NCBI GenBank assembly: GCA_947497585.1
Contig: CANMHG010000009.1
Location: forward strand, 102,524-166,523
From: an uncultured Bacillaceae bacterium
Lineage (GTDB): Bacteria; Bacillota; Bacilli; Bacillales; Bacillaceae_L
DNA length: 64,000 nucleotides
Reading direction: 5' to 3'
The position numbers and the translations under genes were made by a program. Numbering within the stretch: position 1 is the first letter of the stretch; every line of letters starts with the position of its first letter. Of this stretch, positions 8,047 through 16,513 are shown piece by piece. The notes under the pieces were generated by a model. The model had not been told where the DNA came from and did not search any database. It was given only the letters and a program-made list of their open reading frames with translations.

Positions 8047-8619
8047 ATGGACGATAAAGACTTAATAAAAAGTGCAAAGCGAGGTGACTCTCTTGCTTTT
8101 GCAATGCTTTTTGAAAAGCATTATTCCTTCTTAGTAAAATACTTAATCAAAGTGACTATGAAGCCAGAAATGGCAGAGGACTTGGCCCAAGAAACGATGA
8201 TTAAGTGTATTGAAAAAATCAAATTATACAATGGTAAATCAAAGTTTTCCTCTTGGCTCATCACGATAGCAACGAACATCTATATAGATGATCTACGTAG
8301 GAAGAAAAGAGAGCAAAATTGGCAAGAGCAAGAACAGGCTCTTCGCAAAATGAAATGGCAGTTTGAGAGTAGAAATGAAGAGTGGAATGATGTCTTGAAT
8401 GCACTTGGTAAATTATCAGATGAAATCCGTATTCCAATTGTGTTAAAGCATTATTACGGGTATGCCTATGATGAAATCGCAGTCATGCTTGGGATTGCAC
8501 TTGGTACTGTAAAATCACGAATTCACAATGGAATCGTAGCTGTTAGAAAGGAGTTGAACGATGATGACAGAAGACAAGATTATCCCGTTAAAGAAGAAAC
8601 AACAACAACAAGACCTTGA
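8047..8619 (+). CDS. sigY: ECF RNA polymerase sigma factor SigY
   Basis: A 190-residue ECF sigma factor. Region 2 covers about 10-80 (AEDLAQETMIKCIEKIKLYN, then FSSWLITIATNIYIDDLRRK). Region 4 covers about 125-175 (LSDEIRIPIVLKHYYGYAYD, then the recognition helix GTVKSRIHNGI). The gene order sigY-yxlC-yxlD-yxlE matches the B. subtilis sigY operon, which fixes the identity. The end of the gene overlaps yxlC by 59 bases, consistent with coupled production of sigma factor and antagonist. The inducing signal is not evident. Confidence 0.88.
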   Translation: MDDKDLIKSAKRGDSLAFAMLFEKHYSFLVKYLIKVTMKPEMAEDLAQETMIKCIEKIKLYNGKSKFSSWLITIATNIYIDDLRRKKREQNWQEQEQALRKMKWQFESRNEEWNDVLNALGKLSDEIRIPIVLKHYYGYAYDEIAVMLGIALGTVKSRIHNGIVAVRKELNDDDRRQDYPVKEETTTTRP

Positions 8620-8923
8620 TTCAGATCTCATCGATAAGATTAATATAGGTCTTAACCAAATGGACAACGCCTATCAAACGTATACACCAAATGTACAGTG
8701 GTTAGAACAAATGGTCATCAAAGAAAAAGAAGCTGCTAGAAGAAGACTCGTAAAAGAATTAATTCTCTTCTTTATATCAGCTATTACTATATTAAGTTTA
8801 TTAGTACTAACAATTTTTAAAGCTCCAGTTATTTTTATAGTATTACAAGTAATAGTAACCATTGCCCTGCCATTAGGAGTTTATATCCACCATAGAAAAC
8901 AGGTGATCATTCATGACAGCTGA
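8561..8923 (+). CDS. yxlC: Anti-SigY factor YxlC
   Basis: A 120-residue protein with a polar N-terminal half and two C-terminal membrane segments (about 72-92 and 94-112). The B. subtilis counterpart YxlC is an antagonist of SigY that tethers it at the membrane, and position directly after sigY supports the same role here. GGAG lies before ATG 8561, inside the sigY reading frame. It overlaps the next gene by 11 bases. Sequence similarity cannot be scored here, so position is the main evidence. Confidence 0.75.
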   Translation: MMTEDKIIPLKKKQQQQDLDSDLIDKINIGLNQMDNAYQTYTPNVQWLEQMVIKEKEAARRRLVKELILFFISAITILSLLVLTIFKAPVIFIVLQVIVTIALPLGVYIHHRKQVIIHDS

Positions 8924-9107
8924 AGAACTAGCAATTATACCATTTGTAGCATTACTTCTAATTGCACAAAGTACCTGGCTATTTCTAGATGCTAGAAAAA
9001 GAGGTCATAATTACTGGTTATGGGGAATTGTCGGATTAATCCAGGCACCTATGCCTTCTCTGTTTTATCTACTCTTTGTTAGAAAAATATTTAAAACGAA
9101 AAAGTAG
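8913..9107 (+). CDS. yxlD: YxlD-like small membrane protein
   Basis: A 64-residue protein with two membrane segments (about 4-24 and 34-57) and a WLFLDARKRGHNYWLWGIVG motif typical of PLDc_N/YxlD-like membrane modules. It ends in a basic tail. In B. subtilis YxlD works with YxlC in negative control of SigY. Tightly packed in the sigY operon. Confidence 0.72.
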   Translation: MTAEELAIIPFVALLLIAQSTWLFLDARKRGHNYWLWGIVGLIQAPMPSLFYLLFVRKIFKTKK

Positions 9108-9110
9108 GTT

Positions 9111-9320
9111 ATGTATATGGATCGATTAAAATATGTATTAACAGCTACCGCCACGATTGGACAGTTAATTGGTATTGTTTTTCTATTTATAAGCATTAAA
9201 TGGGCAATAATCTTTTACATTTGTTATGGAGTGGCAATTGCTGCATTATTTGCAGTGTTAATAAGAGAAAGAAGGAAAGAAAAAAAGGAGGAAGAAAACA
9301 ATGATTATCGTAACTACTGA
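9111..9320 (+). CDS. yxlE: YxlE-like small membrane protein
   Basis: A 69-residue protein with two hydrophobic segments (about 10-30 and 34-53) and a highly charged tail (RERRKEKKEEENND). Position after yxlD matches yxlE, reported as another membrane component affecting SigY activity. An ATG two codons downstream is an alternative start. The end overlaps the following gene by 20 bases. Confidence 0.62.
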   Translation: MYMDRLKYVLTATATIGQLIGIVFLFISIKWAIIFYICYGVAIAALFAVLIRERRKEKKEEENNDYRNY

Positions 9321-9615
9321 GTTTGTACCAGGTAAGGAAGTTAAAGAATTAAAAGGGTTTGTAAAAGGAAGTACGGTTCAGTCTAAGCATATTGGAAAGG
9401 ATCTTTTAGCTGGCCTAAAGACAATCGTAGGTGGAGAAATAAAAGATTATACAGATATGATGACTGAAGCTAGACAAATAGCGATCGGAAGAATGGTAGA
9501 AGACGCGAAAAAATCAGGTGCTAATGCTGTTATTGGTGTGCGACTTGAAACGTCCAGCGTCATGGCGAATGCTTCTGAAATCATTGCTTATGGAACAGCC
9601 GTTTACGTAGAATAG
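9301..9615 (+). CDS. YbjQ/UPF0145 family protein
   Basis: A 104-residue soluble protein of the YbjQ family (formerly putative heavy-metal-binding). These proteins are pentamer-forming and of unknown biochemical role. Characteristic segments are FVKGSTVQSKHIGKDLLAGL, GGEIKDYTDMMTEAR and KKSGANAVIGVRLETSSV. AAGGAGG lies eight bases before ATG. It overlaps yxlE and so is co-transcribed with sigY. In B. subtilis this slot is taken by the ABC transporter genes yxlF-yxlG, which are absent here. Confidence 0.85.
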   Translation: MIIVTTEFVPGKEVKELKGFVKGSTVQSKHIGKDLLAGLKTIVGGEIKDYTDMMTEARQIAIGRMVEDAKKSGANAVIGVRLETSSVMANASEIIAYGTAVYVE

Positions 9616-9650
9616 TCTAAAAATAGATTTAATATTTTCCAAAAAAAGGT

Positions 9651-9678
9651 TTGACAACGTTAAGAAACCTGTTAGTAT
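9651..9678 (+). promoter_or_regulatory. SigA-type promoter for tenA-ykoEDC
   Basis: TTGACA, a 16-base spacer, then TAGTAT. Just downstream, overlapping the expected transcription start, lies the perfect 14-base palindrome AGTAACATGTTACT (9686-9699). Confidence 0.6.
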
Positions 9679-9716
9679 AGGTAGCAGTAACATGTTACTT
9701 TAAAATTTTATATCGT

Positions 9717-9811
9717 TTTTCCACTAGGGGTGCCTGTTAAAGGCTGAGATTGAAGTGTACTTTGAGACCCTTAGAACCTGATCTGGTTAACACCAGCGTA
9801 GGGAAGTGGAG
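9717..9811 (+). ncRNA. TPP riboswitch (THI element) for tenA-ykoEDC
   Basis: Carries the conserved TPP-aptamer blocks: CTAGGGGTGCC, GGCTGAGA, ACCCTTAGAACCTGATCTGG and AACACCAGCGTAGGGAAGTGG. These form the pyrimidine- and pyrophosphate-sensing arms. A terminator hairpin follows at 9849-9888, so thiamine pyrophosphate should switch off transcription into tenA. Confidence 0.95.
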
Positions 9812-9848
9812 TATAGGAAACTTTGTATTTATGTGCATTTTCCACTAC

Positions 9849-9888
9849 AACCACTTTCTTTACGTTGGTAAAGTAAGTGGTTTTTTTA
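9849..9888 (+). terminator. Riboswitch-controlled terminator before tenA
   Basis: Stem AACCACTTTCTTTAC / GTAAAGTAAGTGGTT with a GTTG loop and a T tract. It is the expression platform of the preceding TPP riboswitch. Confidence 0.85.
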
Positions 9889-9954
9889 TGTTTACTTTAG
9901 ACTGTCGACAAGTGCCGTGTACTTGTCGAACCAAAAAACAAGGAGGAATAGAAG

Positions 9955-10638
9955 ATGAAATTTTCACAAGAAATTAGAAAAGAAGCGGATCATATTTGGG
10001 AAGCAAGTTTTCAACATCCATTTGTAACCGGCATTGCTGATGGAACTTTATCTCTTGAGTCTTTTAGATATTATGTTTTACAGGATGCATATTATTTATC
10101 TCATTTTGCACGAATTCAAGCATTAGGTGCAGCAAAAGCAGAGGACTTACATACAACAAACAGACTAGCGATTCATGCACAAGGTACGTATGAGGCTGAG
10201 TTATCATTACATGAAAACTTCTCAAAACGTCTAGGAATCACTGAAGAAGAAAGACAGAATTTCATAGCAGCACCAACAGCCTATGCCTATACTTCTCATC
10301 TTTACCGAGCTGCTTATTCTGGACATTTAGGTGATATTATTGCAGCTTTACTACCATGCTACTGGTTGTACTACGAAATTGGTGAAAGATTACAAGGCTC
10401 AACTCCTGCTGAACCAATCTACCAAGAATGGATTGAAGCCTATGGTGGAGACTGGTTCCGAGAACTAGTTGAAGAACAAATCAATCGACTTGATGAAATT
10501 GCAGAAAAAGTAACAGACGAAGACCGAAAACGCATGAAAGAACACTTCATGATCAGCAGCCAATACGAATACTCCTTCTGGGAAATGGCCTACCGCCTAG
10601 AAAAATGGTCAGTTCAAAATACAAAATTAGAAGTTTAA
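9955..10638 (+). CDS. tenA: Aminopyrimidine aminohydrolase TenA (thiaminase II)
   Basis: A 227-residue thiamine-salvage enzyme that hydrolyses aminomethyl-aminopyrimidine to HMP in the cytoplasm. Family marks are the DAYYLSHFAR helix, the catalytic Cys in LLPCYWLYYEIGERL and the C-terminal EYEYSFWEMAY with the active-site Glu. First gene after a TPP riboswitch and followed by the YkoEDC importer. The unit therefore looks built for uptake and recycling of thiamine breakdown products. AAGGAGG lies eight bases before ATG. Confidence 0.95.
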   Translation: MKFSQEIRKEADHIWEASFQHPFVTGIADGTLSLESFRYYVLQDAYYLSHFARIQALGAAKAEDLHTTNRLAIHAQGTYEAELSLHENFSKRLGITEEERQNFIAAPTAYAYTSHLYRAAYSGHLGDIIAALLPCYWLYYEIGERLQGSTPAEPIYQEWIEAYGGDWFRELVEEQINRLDEIAEKVTDEDRKRMKEHFMISSQYEYSFWEMAYRLEKWSVQNTKLEV

Positions 10639-10678
10639 TAGATGTCGAATAGTTTACTAAAAAAGGAGTCAATCACAT

Positions 10679-11260
10679 ATGAATAAAGGTTTAAAGCTTA
10701 CTGATATATTAGTTACTGTCGTTATTGCAATTGCATTTGGTATAGTTTATAAACTTTGGGGACCACTTTATTATGCTGTGAAGCCATTGGGTCTTCACGC
10801 CGATCAACTAATCTATGGGATGTGGTTTATCGCCGCAACTGTTGCGTTCTTAATCATCAGAAAACCAGGTGTAGCATTACTTGCAGAAACGGCTGCAGCG
10901 TCCGGAGAATTTTTAATGGGGTCAGAATTTGGTTTAACTGTATTACTATATGGAGTCGTTCAAGGTTTATTTGCAGAGTTGGTATTAGCTGCTTTCCGTT
11001 ATAAGCGTTTCGACTTATTTGTCGTTTGTTTAGCGGGTCTTGGTGCAGGTTTAGGCTCACTAATTATGGATTTTGCATATGGTGAGGTGGGCGACCTAGC
11101 TGCCTGGAACTTAACATTGTTCATCGTAGCAAGATTTGTTGGTGCTGTTTTATTTACAGGATTCCTTGCTTACTACCTAGTGAAGGCACTTGAAGCTACT
11201 GGCGTTACGAATTTAGTACGTCCAGCCACAAAAGAGGATTTTGATGCACTAGATCGTTAA
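10679..11260 (+). CDS. ykoE: ECF transporter substrate-binding subunit YkoE
   Basis: A 193-residue S-component with about five or six membrane helices. The family-typical stretch FGIVYKLWGPLYYAVKPLG is followed by AETAAASGEFLMGSEFG. In B. subtilis ykoFEDC is controlled by a TPP riboswitch and imports HMP or related thiamine precursors; the soluble YkoF is absent here. It is placed between tenA and the ATPase subunit in the same operon. Confidence 0.9.
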   Translation: MNKGLKLTDILVTVVIAIAFGIVYKLWGPLYYAVKPLGLHADQLIYGMWFIAATVAFLIIRKPGVALLAETAAASGEFLMGSEFGLTVLLYGVVQGLFAELVLAAFRYKRFDLFVVCLAGLGAGLGSLIMDFAYGEVGDLAAWNLTLFIVARFVGAVLFTGFLAYYLVKALEATGVTNLVRPATKEDFDALDR

Positions 11261-11274
11261 ATGGGGTGCTAAGA

Positions 11275-12747
11275 TTGAAAAAAGTTGCACATGTTGAAAA
11301 TCTACGCTTAAAGTTTACTGGAGGAGAATCCTTGTTATTCAAGGATTTATCCTCATCATTTTATCAAGGAGAAAAGGTACTTCTTCTGGGCCCCTCAGGG
11401 TGTGGCAAATCTTCACTACTGCAAGTGTTAACAGGGTTAATTCCCAACTCAATTGATGTACCTATGAAAGCAGATAGTATAGAGGTTCCGGCATCTTGGG
11501 GCTATGTGTTCCAAGACCCCGACACTCAATTTTGTATGCCGTTTGTAGATGAGGAAATTGCGTTTGTGTTAGAGAATCTCCAAGTTCCTAGAGAACAAAT
11601 GAACCAAATAATAAACGAACTTCTTTTAAAAGTAGGACTAAACCTAGAATCAACACATACTTCAATTAACACTTTATCAGGAGGGATGAAGCAACGGCTG
11701 GCGATTGCTTCTGTATTAGCTCTTGAACCTGAAGTTTTATTTTTAGATGAGCCAACAGCAATGCTCGATCCAGAAGGTACGAAAGATATTTGGGATACGA
11801 TAAAAAATATAAGTCAAGACAAGACGGTCATTATCGTTGAACATAAAATTGATCATGTTATTGACTTTGTAGATCGAATCATTCTGTTTAATGCAAACGG
11901 GCAAATCATTGCAGATGGAGATAAAGAAGATATTTTCCTGAACTACAAGAAAGAAATTAAAGCTCAGGGAATTTGGTATCCGGGTGTGTGGGATGATTAT
12001 ATCAGTGAAAGAAAAACTGAACTGCCAGAGTTTACTGAAGAAGATACAAATGAAGTCCTTAAGCTAGAAAATTTTATTGGGTATCGAAATAAAGAAGCGA
12101 AAATACATGTACCAGATAGTACTGTCAAAGCGGGAGAATGGATTGTAATCGTAGGAGAAAATGGCGCAGGAAAGAGTACGTTACTACACGCACTATTTCA
12201 ATTTATTAAAACGTCAGGACAGTATGACTTAATGGGTACAGATATCCAAAACATTAAAAAACTTACTCAGTATCTAACATTTGTGTTCCAAAATCCAGAA
12301 TTCCAATTCATTACGAATTCTGTTTATGAAGAGATCGCGTATTCGTTAAAAATGGAGAAGGTCACTGATAAGGATATTGAAGAAAAAGTTGAAGAATTGC
12401 TAACTATTTTTCAGTTGGAAAGTCATCGCAAACAACATCCGTATCAACTATCAATGGGGCAAAAACGTAGATTAAGTGTAGCGGCATCCATTGTTAAGGG
12501 ACAACAAATAATGCTCCTAGATGAACCAACATTTGGACAGGATTCAAAAAACACGTTCGCATTACTTGAGCTCATTGAACAGTATCGTAGAAACGGAACA
12601 ACAATATTGATGGTGACACATGATAAACAAATTGAAGCTCATTTCGCAACAAGAGTATGGCATATCGAAGCAGGAGAGCTTATCGATGACAGAGTTCAAT
12701 TCAGGTCTCAGCCTTTTGTAGAAAGGAGGGTGACCTTTGCAAATTAA
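11275..12747 (+). CDS. ykoD: ECF transporter duplicated ATPase YkoD
   Basis: About 490 residues with two ABC ATPase domains in one chain. Domain 1 has Walker A GPSGCGKSS, signature LSGGMKQRLAIAS and Walker B VLFLDEPTAMLD. Domain 2 has GENGAGKST, signature LSMGQKRRLSVAA and IMLLDEPTFGQD. It powers YkoE-mediated uptake of a thiamine precursor. TTG 11275 is preferred because GGGGTG lies six bases before it; GTG 11266 in the same frame is possible. Ends 11 bases into ykoC. Confidence 0.9.
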   Translation: MKKVAHVENLRLKFTGGESLLFKDLSSSFYQGEKVLLLGPSGCGKSSLLQVLTGLIPNSIDVPMKADSIEVPASWGYVFQDPDTQFCMPFVDEEIAFVLENLQVPREQMNQIINELLLKVGLNLESTHTSINTLSGGMKQRLAIASVLALEPEVLFLDEPTAMLDPEGTKDIWDTIKNISQDKTVIIVEHKIDHVIDFVDRIILFNANGQIIADGDKEDIFLNYKKEIKAQGIWYPGVWDDYISERKTELPEFTEEDTNEVLKLENFIGYRNKEAKIHVPDSTVKAGEWIVIVGENGAGKSTLLHALFQFIKTSGQYDLMGTDIQNIKKLTQYLTFVFQNPEFQFITNSVYEEIAYSLKMEKVTDKDIEEKVEELLTIFQLESHRKQHPYQLSMGQKRRLSVAASIVKGQQIMLLDEPTFGQDSKNTFALLELIEQYRRNGTTILMVTHDKQIEAHFATRVWHIEAGELIDDRVQFRSQPFVERRVTFAN

Positions 12748-13537
12748 CTTTTCATTTGAAGAAACGTGGCTGCATAAGATTAATCCAAGTGTAAAACTTC
12801 TTACAATGATATTTCTACTATTTATTGTACTATTTATTCATAACTTAAACTTTATGATGAACTTTGCCATTATAACTCTCATTCTCTATTGTTTCTTTAC
12901 AGGACACCCAACAAAACGTGTACTACTCTTTTCGATACCTTTTGTGATTGTATTTATTTCAACAGCATCCTCTATGATTCTTTTTGGAAAAGGTGAAACT
13001 ACCTGGTTTAAATGGGGACTCATTTCTATCTCTGAGGAGAGTTTTTATAGAGGAATACACATAGGTTTTCGAGCGCTTACTTTTGCAGCCTTAGGTCTGA
13101 CCTTTGCATTAACGACAAGACCTGTTTACTTATTTTATTCATTAATGCAGCAGTTAAAATTAAAGCCTAAATATGCGTACAGCTTTATGGCAGCTGTGAG
13201 GCTAATACCGATTATGATTGAGGAATTTCAAACTATTCGGAATGCCATGAAGGTCCGTGGAGGTTATGAGAAAGGTGGATTCCTTTCTGTTTTTTCAAAA
13301 ATTAAATCCTACACAATACCTCTATTATCTCAAAGTATCCGAAGAGCACACCGAATCGCAGTTGCAATGGAAGCGAAAGGATTTTCGGATACTACAAAGA
13401 GAACGTACTATTATCAAATAGGCTACTCAAGATATGATCTATTATTTATCGTATACTTTGTCATTATGTTACTAGTAGGCTATGTACTTGCTATCCATCT
13501 ACCTTACTTACCAACAACAGATATACGTTATAACTAA
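12737..13537 (+). CDS. ykoC: ECF transporter energy-coupling membrane protein YkoC
   Basis: A 266-residue EcfT-type transmembrane subunit with about five or six helices. The cytoplasmic coupling motifs are typical: AVRLIPIMIEEFQTIRNAM followed by RGG, and later RRAHRIAVAMEAKGF. These helices dock on the two YkoD nucleotide-binding domains. TTG start with a strong GAAAGGAGG seven bases upstream inside the ykoD end. Last gene of the salvage operon. Confidence 0.9.
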   Translation: MQINFSFEETWLHKINPSVKLLTMIFLLFIVLFIHNLNFMMNFAIITLILYCFFTGHPTKRVLLFSIPFVIVFISTASSMILFGKGETTWFKWGLISISEESFYRGIHIGFRALTFAALGLTFALTTRPVYLFYSLMQQLKLKPKYAYSFMAAVRLIPIMIEEFQTIRNAMKVRGGYEKGGFLSVFSKIKSYTIPLLSQSIRRAHRIAVAMEAKGFSDTTKRTYYYQIGYSRYDLLFIVYFVIMLLVGYVLAIHLPYLPTTDIRYN

Positions 13538-13542
13538 ATTGA

Positions 13543-13570
13543 TTGAGAATCTAAAGATGTATGTTATACT
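13543..13570 (+). promoter_or_regulatory. SigA-type promoter for tenI-thiOSGFDE
   Basis: TTGAGA, a 16-base spacer, then TATACT, about 30 bases before the second TPP riboswitch. Confidence 0.65.
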
Positions 13571-13593
13571 AAAGGTAATTTAATAGCTTTTTA

Positions 13594-13690
13594 TTTTCAC
13601 TAGGGGAGTCAGACTGTTGACTGAGATGGAAAACCTGTTTCCAGACCCTTTGTACCTGATCTAGATCATGCTAGCGTAGGGAAGTGGAGC
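13594..13690 (+). ncRNA. TPP riboswitch for tenI-thiOSGFDE
   Basis: Second THI element: CACTAGGGGAGTC, GACTGAGATGG, ACCCTTTGTACCTGATCTAG and CATGCTAGCGTAGGGAAGTGG. A terminator follows at 13718-13752, giving the same transcriptional OFF design as the first copy. The P3-side sequence differs from that copy, so this is not a recent duplication. Confidence 0.95.
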
Positions 13691-13717
13691 GGTTGACTTA
13701 ACCTAATCATAAACTCA

Positions 13718-13752
13718 AACCACTCTTCCTTACCGGAATGAGTGGTTTTTTA
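13718..13752 (+). terminator. Riboswitch-controlled terminator before tenI
   Basis: Stem AACCACTC / GAGTGGTT with a longer, partly paired loop and a T tract. Expression platform for the second TPP riboswitch. Confidence 0.8.
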
Positions 13753-13775
13753 TTTTCTCTTCAAGGAGATATTTT

Positions 13776-14402
13776 ATGGCAAAAAAAGAACTTCACATCA
13801 TCTCAACTGGACAGCAGCCAATAAAAGAATTCGTAAGCATTATAGCCAGCATCCACCACTATGTAGACTATATACATATTCGAGAAAAGAAAAGAACTGC
13901 CAAGGAAATCTATGATACTGTGACATACCTTACAGAAAATAATATCCCCTTATCTAAAATAATAATAAATGACAGGGTTGATGTTGCTCATGTCACAGGG
14001 GTTGCAGGGGTACAACTAGGTTATTCAAGTTTAGATGTTAAAACAATAAAGTCTAGATTTCCAGAATTAAAGATTGGTTGTTCAATCCATTCGAAAGAAG
14101 AGGCTATAACTGCTGAAAAGAATGGTGCAAACTTCTGTTTATATGGTCACATATATTCAACCGACTCCAAACCTGGAATAGCTCCTAGAGGTATTCAAGG
14201 CTTAAAAGAAATAGTAAATACAACAAAATTACCTGTGATAGCCATAGGTGGAATTCAGCCACAAAATACAGTAGATGTCATTGAATCAGGGGCAGCGGGC
14301 ATTGCCGTGTTATCTGGTGTTTTATTGGCTTCTAACCCTTTAGGTGCAGTAAAAGAATATGCTTACAAACTAGGAAGGGAAGGTGTACATAATGATGCAT
14401 GA
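13776..14402 (+). CDS. tenI: Thiazole tautomerase TenI
   Basis: A 208-residue TIM-barrel protein related to ThiE. TenI aromatises the thiazole phosphate carboxylate tautomer made by ThiG. Supporting features are the TenI-type His in CLYGHIYSTDSKPG and phosphate-binding loops AIGGIQPQNT and AAGIAVLSG. Length matches B. subtilis TenI (205). It lacks the full ThiE substrate set, and a separate thiE lies at the operon end. GGAG precedes ATG. The end overlaps thiO slightly. Confidence 0.9.
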   Translation: MAKKELHIISTGQQPIKEFVSIIASIHHYVDYIHIREKKRTAKEIYDTVTYLTENNIPLSKIIINDRVDVAHVTGVAGVQLGYSSLDVKTIKSRFPELKIGCSIHSKEEAITAEKNGANFCLYGHIYSTDSKPGIAPRGIQGLKEIVNTTKLPVIAIGGIQPQNTVDVIESGAAGIAVLSGVLLASNPLGAVKEYAYKLGREGVHNDA

Positions 14403-15522
14403 AAGATATGACGCAATCATCATTGGTGGTGGTGTTAATGGATGTGCAGTAGCCTACAACCTTGCCAAGAGAGGTAGAAAGGTAGTTTTATTGGAAAAAG
14501 ACCGAGTGGGGAGTAAGTCCTCTGGAGCTGCTGCTGGAATGATCGCAGCACAAACAGAGCTTGATCAAGATGGTCCACTATTTTCCTTGGCCCGAAAAAG
14601 TAGAAGCATGTTTAATAATCTTGCTTTAGAGCTTAAGAAGGTAAGCGGAATAGATATAGAACTCGTGAACAAAGGCATGTATAAGGTTGCTTTAACAGAA
14701 GAACAAGAAGAGGAACTAAAAGGAATTATTAAAGTCCAAACGAATCTAGGTGAAAAAGCTGAGTGGCTTACAGCAAATGAGTTACGAATGAAGGAACCGG
14801 CTATTTCATCAGAAGTAAGAGGAGCAATGTATGTCCCAGAAGATGGTCAAGTATCTGCACCACAACTTACATCTGCCTTTGCAAGCTCAGCAGCTGTTCT
14901 AGGAGCTGAAATAAAAGAATTTACCGATGTGTATTCAGTTGAATATGAAGATGACCAGGTAAAAGGAGTTATCACAAATGAGGGGACGTTTAATAGTGAG
15001 AACATCATTGTGTGTACCGGTGCCTGGAGCAAAAAGTTGTTACAACAAACAAATATAGAGTTAGATACTTATCCTGTTAAAGGCGAGTGCTTCTCTGTAA
15101 AAACAACTAAGCCCCTCGTTGAGGGTTCAATCTTTTCTCATGGCTGTTATATCGTTCCTAAAAAAGGTGGACGTTTAATTGTTGGGGCAACAGTGAAGCC
15201 TCATACTTTCGATCAAAAGGTAACAGTTGATAGTGTATCAACGTTAATGGAAAAAGCAATTAAACTAGTTCCTGAGATTGCTAGTGCAGAATGGGAGACA
15301 GCATGGGCTGGTATTCGACCACAAACTGGTGATGGACTTCCATACATAGGGGAGCATCCAACTATACAAGGATTGTTTATTGCGACTGGGCACTTTAGAA
15401 ATGGTATTTTACTAGCACCAGTAACTGGGGAATTACTAGCAGACTACGTTGAACGTAAACCAATTGATGAGAAGATTTTTTCCGCTTTTCGAATTGATCG
15501 TTCAAATTTAGCAACAGTTTGA
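14392..15522 (+). CDS. thiO: Glycine oxidase ThiO
   Basis: A 376-residue FAD-dependent oxidase that turns glycine into the imine used for thiazole formation. The N-terminal dinucleotide motif is AIIIGGGVNGCAVAYNLAKR with VVLLEKD. A substrate/FAD C-terminal part contains TAWAGIRPQTGDGLPYIGEH and ATGHFRNGILLAP. Start ATG 14392 (or 14395) has GGGAAGG about nine bases upstream; a GTG further up is less likely. Overlaps the tenI end. Confidence 0.93.
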   Translation: MMHERYDAIIIGGGVNGCAVAYNLAKRGRKVVLLEKDRVGSKSSGAAAGMIAAQTELDQDGPLFSLARKSRSMFNNLALELKKVSGIDIELVNKGMYKVALTEEQEEELKGIIKVQTNLGEKAEWLTANELRMKEPAISSEVRGAMYVPEDGQVSAPQLTSAFASSAAVLGAEIKEFTDVYSVEYEDDQVKGVITNEGTFNSENIIVCTGAWSKKLLQQTNIELDTYPVKGECFSVKTTKPLVEGSIFSHGCYIVPKKGGRLIVGATVKPHTFDQKVTVDSVSTLMEKAIKLVPEIASAEWETAWAGIRPQTGDGLPYIGEHPTIQGLFIATGHFRNGILLAPVTGELLADYVERKPIDEKIFSAFRIDRSNLATV

Positions 15523-15539
15523 GTAGGAGTGATTGATAA

Positions 15540-15743
15540 ATGAATTTAATCATAAATGGAGATAGAGTGGAAGTGCCAGAAAGTGTCCAAGATGTATCAA
15601 TGTTACTAGCGCATTTTAATCTGGATCAAAAGGTTGTCATTGTTGAATGGAATCAATCTATTTTAGAAAAAGGCTCTCATCAAGAAACAAGATTATCGGA
15701 TGGAGACCGAATTGAAATTGTACATTTTGTAGGAGGCGGATGA
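15540..15743 (+). CDS. thiS: Sulfur carrier protein ThiS
   Basis: A 67-residue ubiquitin-like carrier ending in VGGG, whose terminal Gly is adenylated by ThiF and converted to a thiocarboxylate that gives sulfur to the thiazole. Length and the terminal Gly-Gly are diagnostic. Packed between thiO and thiG. Confidence 0.95.
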   Translation: MNLIINGDRVEVPESVQDVSMLLAHFNLDQKVVIVEWNQSILEKGSHQETRLSDGDRIEIVHFVGGG

Positions 15744-15745
15744 TT

Positions 15746-16513
15746 ATGCTGAAAATTGGAAAATATGAATTTAACTCAAGACTTTTATTAGGTACAGGAA
15801 AGTACCCGAACTTTGATATTCAAAAAGAAGCTGTCGAAGTATCCGAATCTGAGATTTTAACGTTTGCAGTAAGACGAATGAATATTTTTGAAGCTAGCCA
15901 ACCAAACTTTCTGGAAAAGCTTGATCTTAGCAAATATACGTTACTACCAAATACAGCAGGTGCGAAAACAGCAGAGGAAGCAGTGAGGATTGCTAAACTT
16001 GCAAAAGCATCTGGACTATGTGACATGATTAAAGTTGAAGTGATTGGCTGCCAAAAAACGTTGCTACCAGATCCAGTTGAAACGTTAAAGGCGTCAGAAG
16101 AGTTACTTAAAGAAGGTTTTATCGTTTTACCTTATACGTCAGATGATGTATTATTAGCAAAACGTTTAGAAGACTTAGGCTGTCATGCAATTATGCCAGG
16201 AGCTTCACCAATTGGATCTGGCCAAGGAATTATTAACCCATTAAATCTAAGATTTATCATTGAACAATCAAGCGTTCCTGTTATCGTTGATGCAGGTATT
16301 GGAACTCCTTCAGATGCAGCCATTGCAATGGAGTTAGGCGCAGACGGTGTACTATTGAATACAGCTGTTTCAGGAGCGAATGATCCTGTGAAAATGGCAA
16401 AAGCAATGAAGCTTGCGATAGAAGCCGGTCGATTAGGATATGAAGCGGGTCGAATTCCGAAAAAACAATATGCAACAGCTAGCAGTCCGATGGAAGGAAT
16501 GAGCATTAGTTGA
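15746..16513 (+). CDS. thiG: Thiazole synthase ThiG
   Basis: A 255-residue TIM barrel that condenses DXP, the glycine imine and ThiS-thiocarboxylate into thiazole phosphate. Signature segments are [43 protein letters not shown] (Schiff-base Lys) and [17 protein letters not shown] 15746 is preferred: GGAGG lies nine bases upstream, whereas the in-frame ATG at 15740 would sit directly on that site. Ends in a TTGA overlap with thiF. Confidence 0.95.
   Translation: MLKIGKYEFNSRLLLGTGKYPNFDIQKEAVEVSESEILTFAVRRMNIFEASQPNFLEKLDLSKYTLLPNTAGAKTAEEAVRIAKLAKASGLCDMIKVEVIGCQKTLLPDPVETLKASEELLKEGFIVLPYTSDDVLLAKRLEDLGCHAIMPGASPIGSGQGIINPLNLRFIIEQSSVPVIVDAGIGTPSDAAIAMELGADGVLLNTAVSGANDPVKMAKAMKLAIEAGRLGYEAGRIPKKQYATASSPMEGMSIS

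Noticed and set aside
9750..9977. 75-codon plus-strand frame
   Set aside because: Runs through the TPP riboswitch and its terminator into tenA; conserved RNA structure explains the sequence.
16183..16506. 107-codon antisense frame in thiG
   Set aside because: Shadow of a well-conserved gene on the other strand; composition follows thiG codons.
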